This document shows, one piece after another, positions 14,380 through 25,199 of a stretch of DNA of 64,000 nucleotides (within the stretch, counting starts at the first letter, position 1; each line of letters begins with the position of its first letter). Origin of the DNA: Epiperipatus broadwayi (Eukaryota; Onychophora; Udeonychophora; Euonychophora; Peripatidae); the NCBI GenBank assembly GCA_028023455.1, contig JAQFVV010006255.1, positions 6,804,501-6,868,500 on the forward strand, written 5' to 3'. Made by a program: the position numbers and the translations under genes. Below the pieces are notes generated by a model. That model saw only the letters and a list, made by a program, of their open reading frames with translations, made no database searches and was not told the DNA's origin.

Positions 14380-14700
14380 TTATGCATTCCATTTCTTGGA
14401 TATTTTGTAGCAAGAGTCTTTTCTATTGATGGCATCGCCATCTCTAGATATAAAGAAAGCTTCTTTTATCTTTCTTTTTAGATCATGCCGCTCTCTGCAT
14501 ACCACCACTGGATTTCCCGGTTGACAATCATGCCCAGCTGAAGCACGGTTCTGTGCAAAAACTGAACTATGAGCAGTGTCCAAAAAAGCTTTATTATAAG
14601 AATAAGTGTGTTGTGATAGCCTAGTGGAGAGAGAGGCCCTAGTCTCACCATAATATGATGATCTACAAAATTTTTCAGGGCAGGCAATATTATAGACCAC
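14380..14700 (-). pseudogene. Penelope-like GIY-YIG endonuclease domain, left copy (partial)
   Basis: The frame encodes 106 residues that fit the C-terminal endonuclease of Penelope-like retroelements. It has VYNIAC near the start, then YYGET (the YIG half plus GET), TRLSQH, a later KIKEAFFI segment carrying the expected glutamate, and an INRKDS segment near the end. The order matches the family: GIY, YIG, Arg, Glu, Asn. The upstream reverse transcriptase is missing, so this is a 5'-truncated fragment. The frame itself is uninterrupted. No start codon is implied, because the true protein would begin far upstream. Confidence 0.75.
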
Positions 14701-14731
14701 TTGAGGCCTCCCACCCTCACTGATACCTCAA

Positions 14732-15051
14732 GTGGTCTATAATATTGCCTGCCCTGAAAAATTTTGTAGATCATCATATTATGGTGAGATAGGGCCTCTC
14801 TCTCCACTAGGCTATCGCAACACACTTATTCTTATAATAAAGCTTTGTTGGACACTGCTCATAGTTCAGTTTTTGTGCAGCACCGTGCTTCAGCTGGGCA
14901 TGATTGTCAACTGGGAAATCCAGTGGTGGTATGCAGAGAGCGGCATGATCTAAAAAGAAAGATAAAAGAAGCTTTCTTTATATCTAGAGATGGCGATGCA
15001 ATCAATAGAAAAGACTCTTGCTACAAAATATCTAAGAAATGGAATGCATAA
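14732..15051 (+). pseudogene. Penelope-like GIY-YIG endonuclease domain, right copy (frameshifted)
   Basis: This is the mirror copy of the frame at 14380-14700. It shares the opening VYNIAC and YYGE, but one C is missing in the run after GTGAGA (near 14789). Translation therefore shifts and the original frame resumes only from about 14845, with TAHSSVF through INRKDS to a stop at 15049-15051. The two copies differ by only a few substitutions, so the shift arose after the duplication. It is non-functional. Confidence 0.7.
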
Positions 15052-15260
15052 TTATTTCATTTGCATAAATTTGCATCACTCCAAGTCAATTTATTATATT
15101 TTGTAATACGGCTATGATTATGAGGGCTTGAACCTTGAAAGTGCTTAGCCATTTAATGAATAGATATTAAAATAATATATATTTGCTTTATTTGTTTTTA
15201 GCTTTGTGTGCTTGTGCGTGTTAGCGCATTTTATATATTATTAAAATAGTTATGTTATTG

Positions 15261-15692
15261 TGTGATAAAATTTCTTAAACAAACCATATTAACAATTCCC
15301 TGAGATCTGATTTCCTAATTCAAAATTAATATCAGTTTAGCTATTTAAACTAAGGCGTACTAGATAGTGAAGTTATTCAATATCTTGTTTTATGTTAAAG
15401 TTGTATTGTAGTTAATCAATGAGTGTACTTAGATGATGGAAGAAATCAAATCAGATTATAGTTTAGTAGCTTGAATAAATAAAACTATTATTTTTTATCA
15501 TTTGGTTAATTAACAAATGAAGCATGTATCTTATTGTAATCATCAATCTTATTTCTTTTTTCATTTATTTATGTTTTGTATATTTTAAAACTTCCTTTAA
15601 CTCCCCATTGAGCTAAGCTATAAGTCAGGCAAAAATAAAAATTAATCCAAAGCAATATATAATGGTTAACTTATTCTATTCATTGATAAAAT
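15261..15692 (+). repeat. 5' LTR of gypsy-like element (copy A)
   Basis: About 432 bp are repeated at 27262-27703 with high similarity. The segment begins TGTGATAAAA, contains an AATAAA poly(A)-type motif in GAATAAATAAAAC, and ends where the primer-binding-site-like sequence starts. The 3' end is not the usual CA, so the exact boundary may be off by a few bases. Confidence 0.65.
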
Positions 15693-15710
15693 TGGTGCCC
15701 TGGGCATTTG
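15693..15710 (+). promoter_or_regulatory. Probable primer-binding site of the LTR element
   Basis: TTGGTGCCCTGGGCATTT lies immediately after the LTR. The second copy at 27704 reads TTGGCGCCCTGGGC. The TGG plus GC-rich block is what a tRNA 3' end complement looks like. The priming tRNA was not identified. Confidence 0.5.
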
Positions 15711-15779
15711 CTCATATAATGTGTAGGAGTAGTGTTGATTGAGAGGGTTACAGTCAGTTTTCTAGCTGCCCAACCTTTG

Positions 15780-16120
15780 GGGCCTCGATAGATATGTTCT
15801 GGCCCTGATAGGTACATTTTTAGGCTTGATTTTTGATGATGATAGTGGTTTTCCAGTGACCAACATGGTAGGCTTGGTAAGGTATTCTAGTCAATTAGAT
15901 TATAGTATGGATCTGATGATAGTGGGTTTGTAGTGACCAATGGGTTAGGCTTGATTGATGATTATTATAGCAGTCTTCTGATCATCAATATGTTAGGTTT
16001 GATTAACCATTCCAGCTCATTGAGTTATAGTAGAGTAGGCTTAATAATTATAGCAGTAGTTTGGACTTGATAAGAGTATATTTTGGATACAGCCAACATA
16101 TCAAGCTTGATAAATAAAGT
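15780..16120 (+). repeat. Degenerate short repeats in the LTR-element leader
   Basis: The motif TAGGCTTGAT (with variants) recurs at irregular spacing of about 50-100 bases between 15810 and 16110. It is often preceded by a variant of AGTGACCAA. This looks like a decayed tandem array in the untranslated leader. No ORF is present. Confidence 0.4.
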
Positions 16121-16596
16121 TTGGGTGGTACTGGGAATATTAGCTATAATATTTAATGTATCTAGAAATCAGTCTAATAATTATATTTACTAGAATTGCT
16201 TTGTCTTCATTATTATATCAAACTTAGTTTAATGTGTAGCATATTTATAAATGATTACACAGATTTTATTTACCTCATTAATGTTTGGATCAATATTGTC
16301 AGATTATATAGTGCAATAATTTTGCTATCAGATGTGGAAAACGAATATCATATAGAATAATACAACTAAGAATATCAGAATCATCTTATGTGTCTTTAAG
16401 CAATGATGGGAAAAATAAATTGTTTGATTGGGAAGGGGGAGTGAGGTTGATGTACCTTTTTTGTGAATATTAAAAAGTAAAAATATAGAATACATTGGAA
16501 GGGTTTATTATATGCAAAGATTTGGGCAGGTCCTAAGAAGTGTCATCTCCAGATGAGATTGTGCTGTCTTCTGATAGTGATTCAGGAAATGAAACC

Positions 16597-18426
16597 ATGA
16601 ATTTGACCAATAGAGAAGATAGTAGGGTAGAAAATATCTCAATTGGAAGAGCATATGACAACTCACAGTTGATTAGGATGATGAGTGCACAATTAACCAA
16701 CCTCATGAAATAAATATCAGAAATAAAAGATAGTTCAGCTAAACAAATGTCACAAATGTCAGAAATAATAAATAGTTCAGCTAAACAAATGTCAGAAATA
16801 AAATTAGAAATGTTAGAAATAAAAAATAGTTCAGCTAAACAAATCTCAGCAATAAAAGAGATTAGGAAGGATGTTAGAAGCCAAACATATAAACTGGAAA
16901 TGATGGAAATAAATATTAAGGATCAACTACAGCAGATTAGAGTAGACAATGAATACTCAGTACTGTGGCTTAAGGAAGAAATCCAGGAAAATTTTATCAA
17001 AACAGAAATGATGATCAGAGATAAAGGTCAAGAATATCAAACATTATATAGCAAGTACACTAGTAAATGTACTATTGAAATCAATCAGAAAATTGAATTA
17101 TTTGAAGAAAGGTTAGGAATTGTCAGAGAGTTTAATAGAAACACCAGAGTAGGAATGTCGATAACACCTTAAAGATGGATGATCAGTTTAATGAGCATCA
17201 AAACAAGATAAAGAACTTGAGTTTACAAGTAGAGACACAAAAATCAAACCCAGGTGGAACTAATCAGGATATGATTGACCAAGTTAGGCAGATAAGTAAA
17301 AAGGTAAATAATCTAGAGATAGGAGGTGAAGACGTACAAACAATGGTAGTTAAATTAGATGAAGTGAATGAAGGATACCAGAATTTAAAAGTAGAGATAG
17401 AGGATGTAAAGAGTATAGTAGATAGGTAAGTCTTTGCTGGTAAGACAAGATAAATTTAGAGATGAGCTGAGTTGTGAATGGAAAAGCTACTAGGCTAGGT
17501 TGGAGAAATATATCCAAGACACTTTAAGTCAAAAAGAGGATTCGAAGTTGGAAGTAAGACAGTCATATTCTAGGGAATTGGGTGTCACTGAGTCCAAAGA
17601 GGTGTATTGTAGCCCTGTGTATCAGTATTCTTTGGGATCTATAGAAGAAGTTGAGCATAATAGGATAGAGCTGAAAAATTCAGGATCAGATAGAAAGACA
17701 AATTATGAGAAAGATTCACATGATTCTATGGCACTTAAGTTCCTAACTGTTAAATATTTTAAAGGGGAATACTTAGAAAACCCCTATGAGTTTTTGCAGA
17801 GTTTGGAAGAGTTATTTTTACTCTGTCCACTGTCATAAATGGAAAAGCTTGCCATTGCTAGTAACCATCTATATTCATCCTCTAAAGATTGGTGGCAGTC
17901 CTTATTTGAAAAACCCCATACCTATGGAGATTTTAAGTATCTGTTATTAAATAGCTTTTGGGGAGAATACAGGCAAGATAACCTAAAGTACCAAATTTCT
18001 CAAGAAAAATATAATCACTATAAAGGTAGCTATACCCAATTCTTCAGGAAACAGACTATAAAACTTAAGACCCTTACTGCCTACCCTTTATCCAAGCAGA
18101 AAATAGTTAGTATATTGCATCACAACCTACCTCATCATGTAGAGCAGATAGACAAACAATTGATGAGATTGTGGATATATTGGATTCCATTGAAATCAGT
18201 GAAGGCCAAAGTTAATAGGGAATCCCTTACATTTTTAAATAGTATCAATATCCTAGGTATATCTCCATGGTATCAAGACAGACTAGCTGGAAGCAGAAGT
18301 GGATATAGACCAAAGCCCCAAATAAGAGGCAGGCCTTATTATAATCCTCATTCTATTGTAAGGAGGAATGATGTTGGTGGTCAACCATCCACTAGTGCAG
18401 CACAAACCACTCATAAAAAGGTGTGA
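16597..18426 (+). pseudogene. Gag-like protein of the gypsy element (broken)
   Basis: The frame opens at ATG 16597. It is interrupted by TAA at 16711, a shift near 17172, another between 17429 and 17500, and a TAA at 17836. The N-terminal half is a Lys/Glu/Ile-rich coiled coil with four near-repeats of an 11-residue SSAKQMSEIK-type unit (16720-16860). The second half resembles the retrotransposon gag core: FKGEYLENPYEFLQSLEEL, then DWWQSLFEK, FWGEYRQ and KTLTAYPL. The tail is rich in Arg, Gly and Pro; no Cys-His zinc knuckle is visible. It would form the capsid of a Ty3/gypsy particle. Assignment rests on domain order and on the integrase remnant downstream. Confidence 0.65.
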
Positions 18427-18488
18427 CTGGTATTAAAACTGCTGGAGCATTAAATTAGAAAGAACCTCAATGCAACATTTTTTACTTT

Positions 18489-18641
18489 AGGACCATATTC
18501 TTAGATGTCTATGAGGGCCCCTATGAGATAGTGAGATGGGTATGTGATAATGCATTCTTAGTCTCTACCCCAGAAGGAACAATAGGTACCTATAATGCTC
18601 ATAGCTTGATACTATATCCAATTAAAGTACCAGCTATTTAA
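18489..18641 (+). pseudogene. C-terminal end of integrase (GPY/F module)
   Basis: A 50-residue open segment ends with TAA at 18639. It contains VYEGPYEIV followed by DNAFLV, then GTIGTYNAHSLILYP. This spacing matches the GPY/F module at the end of many Ty3/gypsy integrases. It sits only about 60 bases after the gag-like frame, so the rest of pol has been deleted between them. The assignment is by motif and is moderately secure. Confidence 0.6.
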
Positions 18642-18766
18642 AAAATTTTGAGAGCAGGTAGGTTTTGTATGCATAATTTCCAATTTGTGAATTAATCTTG
18701 TTGTGTGTTTTGTAGTTACTAATATAACCTTGTTGTGTTGCTTGCTTATTTCATTTTTTTCTTTAT

Positions 18767-18786
18767 AAGAAAGGGGGATTTGTGAT
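18767..18786 (+). promoter_or_regulatory. Polypurine tract and 3' LTR start
   Basis: AAGAAAGGGGGATT runs directly into TGTGAT, the same six bases that open the 5' LTR. This is the expected geometry for plus-strand priming. The sequence after TGTGAT differs from the 5' LTR. Confidence 0.55.
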
Positions 18787-21253
18787 CTTCTGAATGGGCA
18801 CAAGTAATTAAATTATATTGTATCAATAGTGAATAACTGTATTTAATTAAAAAAATGAAATAGCCCTAAACTTTAAAAAAAATTTCTGTTAATGGTCTAA
18901 AACCTTATATGTGAGCTGCTTATGAATTTTGGTTGGCAATTTTTATAAGCATTTATTATTATTATACTTGATGGAATGTCTAATGCAAGAAAAAGGGGTG
19001 GATCATTACAGGAATTGTTGGTATACAAGTTAAGTTGATGTAGAGTTGTTTTATTTATTTGTAGAATAGTGTTTGGTATTTATTTAAATAGTTTTCTGAT
19101 CTATTATTCATTGGCACACCCATCCATGTTTAGGTATTATAATTAGTGAAATATGTTTAAACCATAGCCATATCAGTCATATTTTAGTCAGGATAATTTA
19201 ATATTCATGTAGCAGCATATGTGTATTCATGTATGTCTGTATCATCTGCTCATCTCATTTTCATATTTTAATTACTGTACAAAATATTAAATTTACAATA
19301 AAACATTTAAATTACAGTAAATATCTTTAATAATTTTGCAAGTATATATATATAATGAGTGATTAATGGATGTCTGGATTAGTGAATTATATAACAAACT
19401 AAATAGTATTATCAACCATTTTTATTTAATAGGTAATTAATATTCATTTGTTTCAAAATTGTAAAAAGTTATTTTTTTTATTTGTTTTATTTGATTTGAT
19501 TTAGAAGGTCAAAATGATTTTTTTTATGTAGAAGATATTCATTTTTTTTGGTACTTCTATTTTGGCTTTCAGAGTAGCTAGCATATGAAAGAAATATTGT
19601 GACAGAAATAGTAAAACCTCATTCATAATAATTATTGCTATTTAAATTTTTTAAACAGCTGATAGTCTGTTATAAGATAAAAGTTTATATTTTCAATTCA
19701 CCATTTATTTCACCATAATATTTGCATATTATTATATAATTTGGAATTATTTTTCACCCTCTTATTTATGTGTATATGTGTTTGTCTTATGCAATTATTT
19801 CATTTAATTAGTTATATTCAGTTAGATAACTGTCTCTCTGTATAAATTTCAGATGGTGTCATATTCTAAAATAACTGAAGAAATTAACGATTTACCTGTA
19901 TGTGTATTTATCTTTCAACATATAGTACAAAATGTATAGAGTAGCTATAAGAACTAAAGTTATTCTTGATATGTTCTATGTTTGTTGGGATGGAGGATTC
20001 TCCCCTTAATATATTTTAAGCATTTGCCATGAGTGAAGTATATTCTTAGATTGTGTACGTATGTATTATAAAATGATATTTTATGAAGTTAAGTGATATA
20101 TTTCCCCATTGTTCTAGTGGTGAAACAAGTTCCACACCAATAGTGTATTTTGAAGCTAGGTAATTATCATTTGGTTTATTAGACAAAAGAGATTAGTTAT
20201 TCCTCATGTGCTAAAATTTTCCTTGAATGTTTTTTTTTGTTATCATAGAAACATAGCTATATGTAATTTAGTTTATGGTTAATCTAAATAGTCAGATTAA
20301 ATTCTTTATTGAATATTAAAGTAACTATAGTGTTATATTTGTTGGTTGGTCTATGACATTATCCGTAATAAAATATTTATTTAATAATTCATAAGTAAAT
20401 TGATAAAATGTAAAAGTATTGATTTATCTTGCTGACATAAGAGTATATTATTAAACTTATACATCAGAAATTAAATATTTTAAATTATATCATTTTAATT
20501 TACTGCAAGCTTAAATCATCAAATTATCAGAATGATTATTTTTATTTTTGAATGCGTGAAAAGTGTAGATATTTAAAGGGATTATTTAATTGAGTTATTT
20601 AAGTTATTTTCTTGACAGCCAAGTTTATTGATTTGTTTTATCTTAATAATTAGTGTGACCTCCCAAACTTGTATATTTGTGTCAATAATATATTTTACCC
20701 AATGTTGTTTGCTAACAATAAAGAATTGTTAAGGTTAATTAACAGCCCAAATATATTCGAAGTCAGAATATGAGGGCAGTATTTATTTATTAATTTATAT
20801 CTTGTGTCTAGTCAATAAATAATAAGTGATGAAATATGTAACAAAAAAGATATTAAACTCATATTAGTAATGTATGTGTAAATCTAAGAATTAGGACAAT
20901 AGTCCAATGTGAGATAATTATGTCTAATTCAATTGCAAATGTAAATAAATGCTTTATTATTATTTAAAACTTTATCTCCAGTTGTTCTTATATGCATTCA
21001 TAATCTGGTTTCCACATTCTACACATCTATTACAACATAAGTACATTGCTTTATAAATTTAATAATAAATATACTGAAATCTGATAATATTGTTCTCTTG
21101 ATGCAAACATTATATGAAATGCTTTACGATTTAGTAAATTTATAAAAAGGTCACATACTTAGTTATTATTTAGACAATGACGTGAGATTAAAAGGTACCC
21201 TATTTCCTTCATCATCTAATTGCTAGTCCAGTGGAACATCATCCAAATCATTC
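18787..21253. other. AT-rich DNA with no supported gene
   Basis: No LTR similarity, terminal repeats or domain-bearing frame was found. A possible 45-base exon at 19853-19897 is listed separately. The rest appears to be ordinary AT-rich intergenic or intronic sequence. Confidence 0.5.
19853..19897 (+). other. Possible short coding exon (weak)
   Basis: A pyrimidine-containing acceptor ending TTTCAG at 19852 precedes 45 open bases that would encode MVSYSKITEEINDLP. They are followed by a good donor, GTATGTG, at 19898. The exon would be phase 0 at both ends. No neighbouring exon was found, and AT-rich DNA gives such combinations by chance, so this is only a candidate. Confidence 0.2.
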
Positions 21254-21399
<146 letters not shown>

Positions 21400-21869
21400 G
21401 TTTCAAAGAAAATAACTTTATTGATGACCATAGGGTTACATTTGCCATAAGACACTTTGTATACATATATTTACATTGCTAGTGAGTAAACCAAGTTTAA
21501 GTTTGTATCTGTGATGTACAAAAAAAATTAAATTAGGAGGGAAAGATATTTAAACATTGTTAAGGGGAGTGAAAAATACATATGTATACGTTACATTTGT
21601 GAGCGCTGCTTGCTGTAATCAGAGTTCTCAAAAGTCTTGGGTTATCATTGTTCAATTTGCAAAACTTCAACTTGTATGTATATTGCAGTTCTGGGTTTAG
21701 TTTGCTTTCCAGTATTTGAGTTCTGATTTTGTTGTTCCTGTCCTCTATATTAATCGTATGCAATCAAAGATGACATTCTGTTTTTTATTTGTAGATACTT
21801 GCCACATTTATTTTTTATTTTTTTAAATATTTGGTTGATGGCATAGATTGTTGGTTATTGGGAGCCATC

Positions 21870-24800
21870 TTAGAGGTTTGATTGTTGTGTTATCAGTGAC
21901 CAGGTTGCTGCGTAGATGTCTGGATGTGCAATTTTATTGTCTCTGGCTCGTAGTTTTGCCAGTTTGATATTGAAAGTTGATGGATGTCGCCTTGTGTTGT
22001 TACCTAAAGTGAATGTGCATCTAGTGCACCAGTATGCATAAAGCACAAAAGTGGCTGCATGGACTGATGGAATAGAGCCTTTGCAATATGCATTAAAGAT
22101 TGTTTGAAGGGTTGTGTTAGATTGTCTATATGCTCCTATCATAATAAATCGAATTCTGTCTAGTGCCGGACAAAGATAGAATAGATGTTCCTGGGTTTCT
22201 TCAGCCCTGTGACACAGGGGACAAAAAGGATCAATGTTAGTGTATAGTCTCCGATATCTCAGAAAATATGTCGTGGGCAGTGCATGTAGGTTTAGTCTCA
22301 GCAAAAAATCAAAATATTTTGGCTCCAGGGACCATTTTTTAAACTTACGGAGTAATTGTAGATTATTGATTTTCAGCATTGTCAGATTGGTATCATGGCT
22401 TGGATTTGGATGGATTAATGAATAAATTTGCCAGTATGAGTGCTTGTATATTGTCTGAAGAGATATCTGTGGGGCTGTGCTTTTTATATGATTGATCATT
22501 GATGCTAGTTGGTCATAGGCAGGGGGTGGTCTATCTGTTGGAGTTATTTGAAGTAGGCATTCAAGCATTGGAAAGTGTTTGACTGTGGATGCTATTAAGT
22601 TTGTGGCCTTCTGTAGATGGAAAATATAAATACTGTGAAGTCCTAGTCCATTGTGAATAGGTGGTCTGGTAAGTTGTTTTGCAGATATTGACACAGTCTT
22701 CCGCTGCCACAAGAGCTTATTACATAGAGAAGAGATTTTGTTAATAAAACCTTTAGAAAAGGAGATAATGGGTGAGTAATAGGTGATTTTTGTTATGGCT
22801 AGCTGGTTAAATAGCTGGATCTTGGAGTATATTGAAAGATATGCCTTTGAGAGTGAAATGGTAATTCATTCTGTTTCTTCTTTGAGTTTATTCTGGATCT
22901 TGACCCTCATTGCACTTGCACTCATATAAAAGGGAAATCCCAAGAAAGCAGATGGCTTTCCCCCATACATGCCTGTGCACTGCTTTGCATTATAAAGAGA
23001 CCAAACTGCAGTCTTATTTAGATTGACCCTGAGTTTGTGTGTGGCTGCAAATTCTTGTAGTATTGTATGCAAGGCTGGTAGGCATTTTTTAGATGGGAGG
23101 AAGACAGTTATATCATCCATATAAGCGATACATGTTACCTGCTGAGATGTGTTTGGTATTTGGATGCCAATGAATGTTTGCTGGATTTTTACTAATAGAG
23201 GGTTGATGTAAAAGGTGAAAAGTAAAGCACTCAGGGGGGATCCTTGTGAGATCGATTGTGTTGGAGTAAAAGATTCAGAATTTTTGCCACTGAGTGTAAT
23301 ATGTATATCCCGATTTAACAACAAGTTGGTTATAACATATAAAAGAGTGCGAGGTATTTCAGTGGCAGCCAACATTTTAATTAATATCTCGATTGCCACA
23401 GAATCAAAAGCTGACTCAATGTCTATTTGAACTGCAACTGGGCTGTATTTTTTCCGGCCTCACACTGACCCCAATACAGCTTTGAAAAGAAGTGCTGCCT
23501 GTCCTGTAGATGATTGCTTTCTTGCAAACTGATATGGTGAAATCAATGGGAGCAGATATGGCTCAATCCTGTCTTTAATAACTTTCTCAATGATCTTGAT
23601 GGCTATTGGGCACATGGAGATAGGCCTAATATTATTAAGGGTGGTTATTGGAGCTGGTTTCTTATTAAATGGTACTATTGCAATTGGATAAAGATTTTCA
23701 ATGTTGTATATTTTTTGTGAGAGATAGTTTGCAAGATTACATAATACTTGAGTAGTTGTATGGCTAAGGTGCTCATACACAAATTTTGGTATGCCATGAG
23801 TGCCTGGATGACAGGCATTGGGCAGAGTGGCAAGCTTCAAAGCAAATTCATTAGTGGTAAATGGTGTATTTGTTTCCGGTGATCCAAAATAATCCGGTGG
23901 TGGGTTGAAGAGTTGATGGGTCTGAAGATTCTGTTTGAAATGCTTATAAATAGGTTCAATCATGTTATGTGCTGCATGTATAGTTGTTCCAATTTGAAGT
24001 GCCATAGGCACTCTAATGGTGGAGGGAAAACCCATGGCCCATCTGATGTAGCCTCTAGTCCATGTATGTTGTTGACTGAGGCAGATTTTGCTTTTTTTGA
24101 TGGCTAGATAGTCTTTAAGTGCTGCACATGTGCTGTTATATGTCTGGGTGAGCTTATATATATGCTGATATGTGTTTTGAGTGGGTTTAGACATTGTTAT
24201 CCTCTTGTGCAGTTCATCTGCCAGAGCTAATAGCCTGGAGGGTGGAGGTTTTTTTTGGTGACATGGTCAATATTGAATGAAAGTATATTTATGTACGCCT
24301 GATATCTCTGCACAGCATTTAGTTGTAGTCCCTCAAGTTTATGGAGCATAATATATGTTTCAGAAAAAAGGGATTCTGGAGTGGATGCTGGTATTAGAAT
24401 TCTCATTGTTTTTCCAAGTGGTAGTGTAGTTGGCTGAATTTCAGTTAGATCAAGTGTTGCAGTTTGAGCAGAGTGATCTGAGAATGGGGATGGATTGAGC
24501 TTGAGGCTGAAGTAATGATGCAGCATTGGTGAATAGAAGCAAAGGTCAATTAAAGATGTGTGTCGGTTATTATGGAATGTTACTGCATTTGGTGGTAAAA
24601 AACCTTCAGCACTCATTAGTGGTATTGCAATTTGATGCAGCCATTTTGAGATGAAATCTGTGTACTTCATGTTAAAATCTCCCATGATGATAGTTGGGTA
24701 AGGAGTTGATGCTAGCAGTGAATTGATGGTGAGTATGATGTTTGATATGATGATGTTTCCAGGTGGGATGTAGGTGAAAACTATGTTGAGAGTGTTTGCA

Positions 24801-25138
24801 TCATGATGAAATGTAGCTATCAACAAGTTTGCATCGATATATATGATTCTGAATGATGTGAATGGGCAAGTTGGGGTTATTAGTAGGCCAGTTCCACCTG
24901 CAGGTGATGACATGTCCCTGGAGCATGCAAAGAAGCCTTCAGTGCGAAGATGTACTGTTGGGTCAATCTGTGATCCACTATATATTTTGGTTTCCAGAAG
25001 TCCCAATATATGTGTCTGTGTGATTTTGTTCCAGTCTCTAAGTTGATGTAGTTTGTTTGCAGAGTTCAAACCCCGCACATTAAAAGCTGTTATTTTGACT
25101 TTCATTATGGTTGTATTTTGGGATTGTTCACATTTCAA
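21870..25138 (-). pseudogene. LINE ORF2: endonuclease-reverse transcriptase (three lesions)
   Basis: The N-terminal APE endonuclease (about 25120-24400) shows GLLETKI, TIIMGDFNMKY, SLIDLCF and FSDHS. The reverse transcriptase follows: RPISMCPIAIKIIEK, IDIESAFDSV (motif A), SQGSPLSALLF (motif B) and AYMDDITVFL (motif C, about 23120). The C-terminal part has CPLCHRAEETQEHLFYLC, a Cys-Cys-His-Cys motif. The frame is broken by a one-base length change in a run of eight A at about 24242-24250, by TGA at 23460-23462, and by TGA at about 22863-22865. It is otherwise continuous for about 1,090 codons, so the element is young. It is the enzyme for target-primed reverse transcription. Confidence 0.85.
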
Positions 25139-25199
25139 AATATGTTAGTGGCAGGTTTTCATTGTACGAGCTGTACATTGTTGGAGTTTTATTGGTTGC

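Larger units (their letters stand above)
14193..15238. repeat. 1.05-kb palindrome of two Penelope-type 3' ends, head to head
   Basis: The left arm (about 14193-14706) is the reverse complement of the right arm (about 14726-15238), separated by about 19 bases. I count roughly a dozen differences over about 510 bases per arm. Both arms begin inside at ACTTGAGG/CCTCAAGT and run outward through a GIY-YIG-like reading frame into AT-rich 3' sequence. Penelope-like elements are known to leave tandem or inverted partial copies, which fits. The exact shared inner breakpoint argues for one inverted-duplication event rather than two independent insertions. Confidence 0.85.
15261..18786 (+). mobile_element. 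Ty3/gypsy-like LTR retrotransposon, internally deleted
   Basis: The order seen is: a 5' LTR (15261-15692) starting TGTGAT; a primer-binding-site-like TTGGTGCCCTGGGC; a leader; broken gag (16597-18426); the end of integrase (18489-18641); and a polypurine tract (18767-18780) that abuts TGTGAT at 18781. Protease, reverse transcriptase, RNase H and the integrase core are absent, so this is a large-deletion derivative. After the first six bases the presumed 3' LTR no longer resembles the 5' LTR. The element was lost by deletion or rearrangement, and no target duplication can be read. Confidence 0.7.

Noticed and set aside
18787-19120. Complete 3' LTR of the gypsy element
   Set aside because: Beyond TGTGAT there is no similarity to the 5' LTR at 15267 onward.
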